A DNA stretch of 26,655 nucleotides from a bacterium (GTDB taxonomy: Bacteria; Cyanobacteriota; Vampirovibrionia; Gastranaerophilales; Gastranaerophilaceae). The notes below the pieces were generated by a model, which was not told the origin of the DNA, did not search any database, and saw only the letters and a list, made by a program, of their open reading frames with translations. Of the stretch, positions 1 through 6,212 are shown one piece after another (the first letter of the stretch is position 1; each line of letters begins with the position of its first letter). The position numbers and the translations under genes were made by a program. The stretch is from assembly GCA_017444705.1 (NCBI GenBank), contig JAFSWA010000093.1, positions 1 through 26,655 on the forward strand, given 5' to 3'.

Positions 1-129
1 AAATTAATAATGGTTATTACATATTATCTTAACATTTCTTAATATTTATTATTTAAAAAGGCAATTTTTATGAAGAGAATTTTTTTATCATAATGTAAGA
101 GAGATAATTAAGAAAGAGGAAATGGTAAA

Positions 130-345
130 ATGTCTAAACTTGGAGAAATTTTTAATATTGGGTTAAGAATGCCGGGCTCAAAAACTGAAAGCGGAAAAGG
201 CAAAACAATGGCAAAAGTAGGTAAACCTATCGGTCAAGTTGTCGGCACCTGCTTTTTTGGTTGGTGCGGCGGCAGTTTTTGGGGTAAATACGCAGGTGAA
301 GATATTGGCGGCAAAATAGGTGATACGATAAATGTTTTCAGCTAA
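130..345 (+). CDS. Small glycine-zipper protein, unknown function
   Basis: A 71-residue protein of no family I recognise. An AGAGGA ribosome site at 115-120 stands nine bases before the ATG. The first 30 residues are basic and polar. From residue 31 glycines fall at exact four-residue steps: 31, 35, 39, then 44, 48, 52, 56, 60 and 64, with Cys41 and Cys46 near the start of the second run. Such GxxxG glycine zippers are known from tightly packed membrane helices, pore-forming peptides and some two-peptide bacteriocins. No classical signal peptide or double-glycine leader is obvious. It lies 42 bases before a second small gene and both probably share one transcript ending at the terminator near 734-762. 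A membrane-active or surface peptide is possible but unproven. Confidence 0.7.
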   Translation: MSKLGEIFNIGLRMPGSKTESGKGKTMAKVGKPIGQVVGTCFFGWCGGSFWGKYAGEDIGGKIGDTINVFS

Positions 346-387
346 AAAATTACAGTAAATAACGAATAAAAGAGAGGAGAAAAAATT

Positions 388-714
388 ATGACATTAGATG
401 TAAATTCAATATTATCATTAATAGGCACAACAGGAAAAACAGGAGATTCACAAGGTGTTGATGCAAGTGCAATTCTTGCAGCAATAGCAAAAATTTTACC
501 TAATTTGTTAAATAATGCAGCAAACCAAGACCAAAGCACAGTAGGTCTTGACACACTTACAAAAGCAGCATCAACAGATACTGCAACAACAACGGATACT
601 GCTTCTGCCAAAACAGATAAAAAAGAATCAAGCGGTGCTGACATAAGCGGTATGGTAGCAAATGTTGCAAGCAATATTGATTGGAGCAGCCTTTTAAGCT
701 CATTTGGTTCATAA
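388..714 (+). CDS. Small Ala/Thr/Ser/Asp-rich protein, unknown function
   Basis: A 108-residue protein I do not recognise, with a strong AGAGGAG ribosome site just before the ATG. The layout is a short hydrophobic start (residues 7-13), an amphipathic Ala/Leu/Asn helix (about 28-46), a low-complexity Thr/Ala/Asp/Ser linker (about 59-82), and a C-terminal part with an IDWSSLL segment at 97-103. It has no cysteine and no clear signal peptide or membrane helix. The linker could place two short helices apart, as in small secreted or scaffold proteins, but this is only a reading of composition. The glycine-zipper gene precedes it and an intrinsic terminator follows its stop within 20 bases, so the two probably form a bicistronic unit. 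Confidence 0.65.
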   Translation: MTLDVNSILSLIGTTGKTGDSQGVDASAILAAIAKILPNLLNNAANQDQSTVGLDTLTKAASTDTATTTDTASAKTDKKESSGADISGMVANVASNIDWSSLLSSFGS

Positions 715-733
715 AATAAAATCTTAAATCAAG

Positions 734-762
734 AAAGGTACGTCATAATGGCGTACCTTTTT
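734..762 (+). terminator. Intrinsic terminator of the two-small-gene unit
   Basis: A perfect nine-base stem (AAAGGTACG at 734-742 with CGTACCTTT at 752-760) with a nine-base loop; the run of five T that closes it continues to 762. It starts 20 bases after the stop of the 108-residue protein and should end the transcript of the two small genes. Confidence 0.85.
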
Positions 763-823
763 GTATTATTAATCCGCCAAAAGCCGCAAAATTTTATTAC
801 CGAATTTACAAGATAAGTGTAAG

Positions 824-880
824 TATGTAGGTAGGATTTACCAATCCGACATTATTATTTGTCGGCATATTAATGCCGAC
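824..880. repeat. REP-like palindromic element with overlapping hairpins
   Basis: Three overlapping dyads are visible: GGATT 834-838 with AATCC 843-847; CCGAC 846-850 with GTCGG 861-865; and GTCGGCAT 861-868 with ATGCCGAC 873-880 around a four-base loop. The second and third share GTCGG, so only one can form at a time. The element opens with GTAGG-like sequence and is followed by CTACGG after 880, a layout common to short dispersed intergenic palindromes. I cannot count genomic copies from one window. A minus-strand reading frame crosses it but is made of these palindromes and is not believable as a gene. Confidence 0.6.
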
Positions 881-905
881 TACGGACTTTGTGATGACCT
901 GCATT

Positions 906-1018
906 CTCTCTCTTTTGGAGAGAGTAAAATTTCTTAACGAATTTATGAGTTTAGAAATTTGAGAGAGGGTATAATAAATAAATACCCTCTCCCTTAATCC
1001 CTCTCCATAGGAGAGGGA
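906..1018. repeat. Cluster of CTCTCC/GGAGAG hairpins
   Basis: Three perfect hairpins built on one purine/pyrimidine theme: CTCTCTC 906-912 with GAGAGAG 918-924; GAGAGGGTAT 963-972 with ATACCCTCTC 982-991; and TCCCTCTCC 998-1006 with GGAGAGGGA 1010-1018 around a three-base loop. Because the arms share CTCTCC, alternative pairings between hairpins are also possible. The CCCTCTCC core with a TTAATC spacer is typical of dispersed intergenic repeats in many bacteria. No coding potential is credible here. Confidence 0.65.
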
Positions 1019-1020
1019 AT

Positions 1021-1047
1021 TTGACATGTCATTGATGTACATGTCAA
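1021..1047. repeat. Inverted repeat TTGACATGT/ACATGTCAA
   Basis: Perfect nine-base arms at 1021-1029 and 1039-1047 around a nine-base loop, directly after the CTCTCC hairpins. It could be an end of a small mobile repeat, a regulator site or an RNA hairpin; the sequence alone does not decide. Confidence 0.6.
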
Positions 1048-1069
1048 GCAATTAGTTACCTTTTTATAT

Positions 1070-1112
1070 AAGTCGTTGGCACAACTTCGTTGTAAAAACA
1101 AGCCAACGACTT
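1070..1112. repeat. Nested hairpin with 11-base stem
   Basis: AAGTCGTTGGC (1070-1080) pairs perfectly with GCCAACGACTT (1102-1112). Inside the loop ACAAC (1081-1085) pairs with GTTGT (1089-1093), making a hairpin within a hairpin. Only a short T run follows, so it is a weak terminator at best; a dispersed palindromic repeat is more likely. The rest of the gap to 1332 is AT-rich and holds one more weak structure, ATGCCC 1151-1156 with GGGCAT 1195-1200, and no gene that I can see. Confidence 0.6.
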
Positions 1113-1332
1113 TGCGTTTACTAAAATAAGAATTTATGTTTATTTTTTATATGCCCTGCTCGGGCGGAGGAAACTTTTAAAAAAAATGTAAGTCGGGCAT
1201 ACTTTAACTGACAATGAGTCGATTTTTTACCCATTATTCCGGCATTCAAAATGTAAATTTTTTTTAATTTAAAAAATTTTTATAGCAATATTTTTTCTTT
1301 ACGGAATTTATGTTAAACGGACAGGAGCAATT

Positions 1333-2808
1333 ATGATTACACCGATAAATAACGTAAATTCAGTAAAAGCAGACATTTTCTATGTAAATGATATACATGG
1401 TCAGGTTCCGAAAATGGAAAAACTTGTTACAGCATCAAGAGCTTTTGACCGTTTTGTGAAAGACAGAGGAACGGACACATTTAAAGTTAGTGCGGGAGAT
1501 ATAATGCTCGGACAGCACGAACCCACAAATCAATCGGCAATAAATTTTCTTGATATTGCGGGAATAACACTTTCCACAATTGGTAATCACGAATTGGACA
1601 AAGGAATAAGACCCTTTAAAGAGTTAATTAAAACCGCAAAAACACAGTTTTTGGGTACAAACATGAATTTTCCGCAAGGAAGTGACGATAAAATTACTCC
1701 TGTTACCATAAAAGAAATTAACGGTCATAAATACGGTTTTTTGGGAATTCAGCCGAGTTCTTTGACTGCAAGGATTAAAGATGCTTCGTATATGGAAGGG
1801 GTAACTATAGATTCTCCTGAGCAGACAATAAAAGAATTACAGGAACATATTGATAATCTTAAAAAACAGGGTATAAATAAAATAATTCTTCTTTCCCATG
1901 CCGGAATTGATTATGATAAAAAAATAGCAAAAGAGCTTGACGGGCTTGACATAATAATAGGCGGACATTCACATGATTTGATAAAAGATGTGAAAAATGG
2001 AGAAAATTTATTTTTCTCCAAATCGGGAGAACCTGTAATAATTACGCAGGCTGGACGTGACGGCAACAATTTTGGAGTTTTAAGCGTTGAATTTGACGAA
2101 AAAGGGGTACTCAAAAATATTCAGAACTCTGTTTTTGATACGCAAAAATACAATAAAAGCCTTGTAATGACGACTTTAACAGACTCTTTATTCGGTAAAC
2201 CGCAGGTTGTAGGCAAAGTTGCGGTTGCACCGCCGATGCCTGAATCGCCGTTAACGGAGGAAAATCCTTATGCAGATTTTCTTGCGGATGCAATCAGAAG
2301 TGAAATGGATGTTGATATAGCTATTATTAACTCTGCAAACCTCAGAGGTTCGCTGAATGTCGGGGATGTAACAGACAGAGATATTTCAAGCATTACCCCT
2401 TTCAGAAACAGAATGGTTAAAACATATTTGACGGAAAAAGAACTTGTTGATGCTTTAAAATTCGGGGCAAAATCAGTTGTATCACACGATAAAAAACCGG
2501 GATTACTGATGGGTTCGGGAATCAGATATACCGTAAGCAGGCAAGGCGAACTTTTATCGTTGAATTTCGTTGATAAGCAAGGTAATTCAAAGCCTGTTGA
2601 TATAAATAACCCTAACCCGAATAAAAAATATCTATGTGCTTATGATGATTTTCTCGCAAAAGGCGGAGACAGATTCTCAATGTTAAACAAAATTGATAAT
2701 CTTGTTGAATATTACGATTATGATAAAGATACCGTTGCGGTTAATTATATTAAAAAAATGAACAAACCGCTGACTATCAGAACAGACGGCAGAGTACAGG
2801 TTGTGTAG
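1333..2808 (+). CDS. 5'-nucleotidase / 2',3'-cyclic phosphodiesterase family protein
   Basis: A 491-residue two-domain phosphoesterase of the UshA/YfkN type. The N-terminal calcineurin-like domain shows the metal motifs in order: NDIHG near residue 19, AGD near 55, GNHE near 87, SHAG and GGHSHD in the 180-220 range. The C-terminal substrate domain carries NSANLRG and FLAKGGDRF, where family members stack the nucleotide base. It probably releases phosphate from nucleotides or related phosphate esters. Most relatives are exported, but this protein starts with a polar MITPINNVNS stretch and no signal peptide is visible, so it may be cytoplasmic or use another route. An AGGAG site at 1323-1327 fixes the start. 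It converges on the aminotransferase gene, with only three bases between stops. Confidence 0.9.
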   Translation: MITPINNVNSVKADIFYVNDIHGQVPKMEKLVTASRAFDRFVKDRGTDTFKVSAGDIMLGQHEPTNQSAINFLDIAGITLSTIGNHELDKGIRPFKELIKTAKTQFLGTNMNFPQGSDDKITPVTIKEINGHKYGFLGIQPSSLTARIKDASYMEGVTIDSPEQTIKELQEHIDNLKKQGINKIILLSHAGIDYDKKIAKELDGLDIIIGGHSHDLIKDVKNGENLFFSKSGEPVIITQAGRDGNNFGVLSVEFDEKGVLKNIQNSVFDTQKYNKSLVMTTLTDSLFGKPQVVGKVAVAPPMPESPLTEENPYADFLADAIRSEMDVDIAIINSANLRGSLNVGDVTDRDISSITPFRNRMVKTYLTEKELVDALKFGAKSVVSHDKKPGLLMGSGIRYTVSRQGELLSLNFVDKQGNSKPVDINNPNPNKKYLCAYDDFLAKGGDRFSMLNKIDNLVEYYDYDKDTVAVNYIKKMNKPLTIRTDGRVQVV

Positions 2809-2811
2809 AAC

Positions 2812-3978
2812 TTATTTGGTTCTGAGTTCTTCAACAAATTCTTTCAATTTTATCATTGCTTTTTTGAGAGTATCAACTGAGTATGCGTATGATATTCTTA
2901 AATATCCTTCTCCGCAATCACCAAAAGCTGTGCCGGGAACTGTCGCAACTTTTTTCTCTTTCAAAAATCTTGTTGCAAATTCCTCGCTCGTTAACCCAAA
3001 CTCTTTTATACACGGGAAAACATAGAATGCACCAAACGGTTCAAAACATTCCAAGCCCATTTCTTTAAACGAATTCATCAAAAATCTTCTTCTTTGATTA
3101 TATGCCTGCTTCATCGTACTGACATCGTCATCTCCGTTTTTGAGGGCTTCAATTGCCGCATACTGGCTTGTTGTCGGGGCACACATTATCGCAAACTGAT
3201 GCACCTTGGTCATTTGTTTTAAAATATTTTCCGGGGCACACGCATACCCCAAACGCCAGCCCGTCATAGCATAAGCTTTTGAAAATCCGTTTATCAAAAT
3301 CGTACGTTCTTTCATTCCGTCAATTGAAGCGATAGAAATATGTCTGCCCTTGTAGGTTAATTCCGAATATATTTCATCAGAAATCACATACAAATCTTTC
3401 TCAATTACGATTTTTGCAATTTTTTCCAAATCTTCACGTTCCATAATCGAGCCGGTCGGATTATTCGGAAACGGCAAAACAAGGATTTTTGTTTTATCGG
3501 TAATATGAGATAAAACTTCATCTGCCGTCAGTTTAAAATTATTTTCCGCTTTTAGATTTATTATAACGGGCTTTGCATCTGCCAAAATGGCACAAGGCAA
3601 ATAAGAAACATAGCTCGGCTGCGGAATAAGAACTTCATCTTTGGGATTAATCATTGCTCTGAATGCCAAATCTATTGCTTCCGAGCCGCCGACAGTAACA
3701 AGAACTTCCGTTTGCGGATTGTATGTAATATTTTGTGTTCTCAAAATATAATTTGAAATTTCCTGTTTTAATTCTTTAAGCCCTGAATTTGAGGTATAAA
3801 AAGTCCTTCCTTTTTCAAGCGAATAAATCCCCTCATCTCTTATATGCCAAGGGGTATCAAAATCAGGTTCACCGACTCCCAATGAAATTACATCTTTCAT
3901 CTCGCTCACAAGGTCGAAAAACTTTCTTATACCTGACGGTTTAATTGAAATTATTTTATCTGAAAGCGGATTCTTCAA
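2812..3978 (-). CDS. Class I/II PLP-dependent aminotransferase (alanine/aspartate type)
   Basis: A 388-residue fold-type I aminotransferase. Visible marks are SLGVGEPDFDTP near the N-terminus, the FPNNPTG loop, the SDEIYSEL aspartate that contacts the PLP ring nitrogen, the PLP lysine at residue 234 in SKAYAMTGWRLGYA, and a C-terminal LRISYA carrying the substrate-carboxylate arginine. Start is TTG at 3978, overlapping the TGA stop of the upstream Lrp-type gene as TTGA, with a GAGAGG ribosome site inside that gene. The pair resembles Bacillus AlaR/AlaT (YugG/YugH), so alanine transamination is the best guess, though aspartate or aromatic substrates cannot be excluded. It is likely controlled by its own upstream regulator. 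Confidence 0.92.
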   Translation of the reverse strand: MKNPLSDKIISIKPSGIRKFFDLVSEMKDVISLGVGEPDFDTPWHIRDEGIYSLEKGRTFYTSNSGLKELKQEISNYILRTQNITYNPQTEVLVTVGGSEAIDLAFRAMINPKDEVLIPQPSYVSYLPCAILADAKPVIINLKAENNFKLTADEVLSHITDKTKILVLPFPNNPTGSIMEREDLEKIAKIVIEKDLYVISDEIYSELTYKGRHISIASIDGMKERTILINGFSKAYAMTGWRLGYACAPENILKQMTKVHQFAIMCAPTTSQYAAIEALKNGDDDVSTMKQAYNQRRRFLMNSFKEMGLECFEPFGAFYVFPCIKEFGLTSEEFATRFLKEKKVATVPGTAFGDCGEGYLRISYAYSVDTLKKAMIKLKEFVEELRTK

Positions 3979-4457
3979 GGCGTTATAACCTCTCTTATGT
4001 CCGTTTTATTTTCATCGAAAATTGTACCGTGGTCTTTGTACTTTTTCAAAATAAAATGGGTAGCCGTACTTAAAACATATTCAAGAGTGGAAAGTTTTTC
4101 CGATACAAAGGTTGAGACCTCTTTCAGTGTTTTACCGTCTATTGCAACGAGCAAATCGTAACCGCCCGATATCAAATATACTGCGGTAACTTCGGGATAA
4201 TTGTATATTCTCTGTGCAATAGCATCAAACCCTTGTCCTCTCTGAGGGGTGACTCTTACTTCTATCAGGGCATTAACCTTTTCTTTTGTGGTTTTTTCCC
4301 AATTTATAAGAGTGTGAAAACCGCAAATTATTCCCTCCTGCTCCATTTTTGAAATTTCGTTTGCCACATCAACTTCCGTTGAACCAACTAAAACAGCAAG
4401 TTCTTTTAAATCAATTCTGCTGTTTTTTTCAATTAATGATAAAATCTCTTCTCTCAT
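3975..4457 (-). CDS. Lrp/AsnC-family transcriptional regulator
   Basis: A 160-residue feast/famine regulator. Residues 1-50 form an AsnC-type helix-turn-helix (KELAVLVGSTEVDVANEISKM region); residues about 70-145 form the RAM effector-binding domain, with VYLISGGYDLLVAIDG holding the usual glycine-rich ligand turn. These proteins sense amino acids and usually control a neighbouring amino-acid gene. Here the aminotransferase follows with a four-base TTGA overlap, so translation is coupled and the regulator probably responds to the enzyme's substrate or product, alanine if the AlaR/AlaT comparison holds. The ATG has an AAGGAAGG ribosome site and a TATAAT box at 4482-4477. The C-terminal tail beyond 145 is polar and slightly longer than usual. 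Confidence 0.9.
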   Translation of the reverse strand: MREEILSLIEKNSRIDLKELAVLVGSTEVDVANEISKMEQEGIICGFHTLINWEKTTKEKVNALIEVRVTPQRGQGFDAIAQRIYNYPEVTAVYLISGGYDLLVAIDGKTLKEVSTFVSEKLSTLEYVLSTATHFILKKYKDHGTIFDENKTDIREVITP

Positions 4458-4476
4458 AAAACCTTCCTTTTTAAAT

Positions 4477-4504
4477 ATTATACCGTATTTAAAAATTTAT
4501 GAAA
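4477..4504 (-). promoter_or_regulatory. Promoter of the Lrp-aminotransferase operon
   Basis: On the minus strand a perfect TATAAT (4482-4477) follows TTTCAT (4504-4499) with a 16-base spacer. The -10 is strong, the -35 poor, which would suit an activated or autoregulated promoter. The start of transcription would fall near 4470, just before the AAGGAAGG ribosome site. Confidence 0.55.
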
Positions 4505-4522
4505 GAATGTAAAGAATAGTAA

Positions 4523-5230
4523 CTAAAAATTGTTTTTTATGGGAATTGAGAAGCCAAAATTACATTCGCCGGATTTTTCACATTTCCCGAAAACTTTGCC
4601 CTTATGAGCTGTTATTATTTGTTTTACAAGATATAAACCCAATCCGCAACTGATTCCGCTTTTTCCCCTTTTATCCCGTCTGAATTTATCAAAAAGACGA
4701 TTTGTATCATAATTATTTATGTATTTTGAATTGTTTTTAACATTAAAAATAAGACGCCCTTTATCTTTTTTTGTTTCAATCTCTATTATTGAATTGTCAA
4801 AACCGTATTTTATTGCATTTGAAATCAGATTAACAATTACTCTTTTAAGTTGAAATTTGTCCGCAAATATTTCCGTGTTATTTGTATAGTTTTTTGCCAC
4901 AATTTTTTGAGACTTATCTTTTGCAAGAGTACACGTTTCATCTATTGCCAAGCCGACAAGTTTCTGCCAGTCAAAAATTTCGGGTTTCGGTTTAAGTTGA
5001 CCGTTCTCACATAAATAAGTATCAAGAATCGAATGGACAAGATTTTGAGAATATTCGCAAGATTTTTTAATTTGTTCCAAAACTTCTCTTTGCTCGGAGT
5101 TCATTGACCCAAAAGAACCTTTGAGTAATAAATCAACAGCCATAATCTGTGCGGAAACAGGGGTTTTTAAATCATGAATAAGCGTCGCTATATAGGATGA
5201 CATTTCTTTTATACTGTTATTTCTATCCAT
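4523..5230 (-). CDS. Orphan soluble sensor histidine kinase
   Basis: A 235-residue kinase core with no sensor or membrane part. The HisKA dimerisation helix carries the phospho-acceptor histidine at residue 19 in HDLKTP; the ATP domain shows the N box NLISNAIKYG, an F box LFDKFRR and a G box GLGLYLVKQI. It should autophosphorylate and pass phosphate to a response regulator, but no regulator is encoded nearby. A TTG twelve bases upstream is also open, but GGAG sits correctly before the ATG at 5230 and not before the TTG, so I take the ATG. With no input domain it may sense through a partner protein or its short N-terminus. Confidence 0.88.
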   Translation of the reverse strand: MDRNNSIKEMSSYIATLIHDLKTPVSAQIMAVDLLLKGSFGSMNSEQREVLEQIKKSCEYSQNLVHSILDTYLCENGQLKPKPEIFDWQKLVGLAIDETCTLAKDKSQKIVAKNYTNNTEIFADKFQLKRVIVNLISNAIKYGFDNSIIEIETKKDKGRLIFNVKNNSKYINNYDTNRLFDKFRRDKRGKSGISCGLGLYLVKQIITAHKGKVFGKCEKSGECNFGFSIPIKNNF

Positions 5231-5296
5231 CGGTATCTCCAATGGACTGATATTAGCATATCTTACAGACTTAATCTATTCACTTACCGGATAATA

Positions 5297-5779
5297 TTAT
5301 TTTGCATTATATTCAAAACCATCAACAGTTAATTTGCCTGATTTGTCAATATAGAAATTAAATAGTATTTTAACATTTTTATATTCTTCAAAATCAGCTT
5401 TCATTTTGATATATTGTGTAGTTTCACCATTATGAGATTCTACTTTAATATATGCTCCTGACAATAAAGAGAGATTATAAGATTTTTCTTTACCCAATGA
5501 ATTTTTCATTTTTGTCAATTCGTTTTGACAGGTAGAAAAGGGAATTTCTTCCGGTAACATTTCGCTGCAAATATAGTTTATTTCGTTATTATTATATTTT
5601 TCAAAAAATTTATCTATATTCGGTTCTACCGCAGATTTAACCGCCGATGTTATAAAAAAGATTATCAATGACACAAACGCAATACCTATAATTATTGCAC
5701 CAATTAAACAACCGCAGCCAATCAACCAACCGTTATTTTTTTTCTTTGATTCAGATTGAGTAAATTCTTCATTTGACAT
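5297..5779 (-). CDS. Single-pass membrane protein, unknown function
   Basis: A 160-residue protein. A polar Lys/Glu/Ser-rich start (1-16) is followed by a long hydrophobic segment (about 17-46) opening with GWLIGCGCLIG, then a soluble domain of about 110 residues. The soluble part begins with a helix-like FFEKYNNNEINYICSE stretch and ends in beta-like segments, a pattern seen in small NTF2-like or DUF3887/DUF4019-type extracytoplasmic domains; that comparison is weak. Two cysteines in the soluble part (in YICSE and STCQN) could form a disulfide outside the membrane. An AGGA ribosome site and a TATAAT box precede the gene. Its function is unknown and it has no clear partner among its neighbours. 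Confidence 0.75.
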   Translation of the reverse strand: MSNEEFTQSESKKKNNGWLIGCGCLIGAIIIGIAFVSLIIFFITSAVKSAVEPNIDKFFEKYNNNEINYICSEMLPEEIPFSTCQNELTKMKNSLGKEKSYNLSLLSGAYIKVESHNGETTQYIKMKADFEEYKNVKILFNFYIDKSGKLTVDGFEYNAK

Positions 5780-5798
5780 AATAAATTTTCCTAACTAT

Positions 5799-5804
5799 AT
5801 TATA
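5799..5804 (-). promoter_or_regulatory. -10 box of the membrane-protein gene
   Basis: Perfect TATAAT on the minus strand, 20 bases before the ATG. The -35 candidate at 17-base spacing, CTTAAA (5827-5822), is weak. Transcription would start around 5792, leaving a leader of about a dozen bases that just contains the AGGA site. Confidence 0.45.
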
Positions 5805-5833
5805 ATAACATTTTTAGTGTATTTAAGCAATAA

Positions 5834-6211
5834 CTACTCTTCAAAATAAGTTGCTCTCGATGTCGGAGTTTCCCAAACCGCAACTTTTGAAACTTTTACA
5901 TTTTTATATTGATTTTTCAATCGTGCTTTCATCTTTTCATAAATAAATTTTGCCATAAATTCAGAACTCGGGCTTTCATTTAAGAATTCCGGTAATGTAT
6001 TAATATCTTTATGGTCAAGATAATCCAAAATCTCATCAAGCTCTTTTTTTAAAACCTTAAAATCAACTAAAATATTTGATTTATCAAGTGTTTCCCCTTT
6101 TACATAAACTTCGACTTTCCAATTATGACCGTGCTGGTTTTCGCATGCCCCCTGATAGTTTAAAAGATGATGTGCCGCCGAAAAGCTCTTTTCTACTTTG
6201 ACTTCAAACAT
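5834..6211 (-). CDS. queD: 6-carboxytetrahydropterin synthase QueD
   Basis: A 125-residue member of the 6-pyruvoyltetrahydropterin synthase fold. AAHH at 12-15 and HGHNW at 27-31 supply the three zinc histidines; Cys23 in ACENQ is the catalytic cysteine; DHKDIN and WETPTS supply the remaining catalytic and pterin-anchoring histidine and glutamate. The length matches bacterial QueD. It converts dihydroneopterin triphosphate to carboxytetrahydropterin in preQ0/queuosine synthesis, a tRNA wobble modification. It starts one base after the hisS stop, with AGAGG in the end of hisS as ribosome site, so the two are co-transcribed. That is fitting: queuosine is placed in tRNAs including tRNA-His. Other queuosine genes are not in the window. 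Confidence 0.9.
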   Translation of the reverse strand: MFEVKVEKSFSAAHHLLNYQGACENQHGHNWKVEVYVKGETLDKSNILVDFKVLKKELDEILDYLDHKDINTLPEFLNESPSSEFMAKFIYEKMKARLKNQYKNVKVSKVAVWETPTSRATYFEE

Positions 6212-6212
6212 A

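Noticed and set aside
342..674. Minus-strand frame of 110 codons opposite the second small gene
   Set aside because: It mirrors the low-complexity plus-strand gene, which has a strong ribosome site and a terminator; the minus frame has neither.
806..1051. Open minus-strand frame of 81 codons in the intergenic gap
   Set aside because: It runs through consecutive palindromic repeats, has no ribosome site and no protein-like pattern; the frame is a by-product of the repeats.
1162..1200. GGGCGGAGGAAAC resembles the RNase P P4 core (GAGGAAAGTC)
   Set aside because: Only a short match; no second P4 strand or further conserved RNase P blocks follow within 300 bases.
2807..2823. AGAAC/GTTCT hairpin across the convergent stops
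   Set aside because: Five-base stem and no T run on either side; might slow polymerase but not a supported terminator.
5231..5242. TTG start adding four residues to the histidine kinase
   Set aside because: GGAG is placed correctly for the ATG at 5230 and lies downstream of the TTG.
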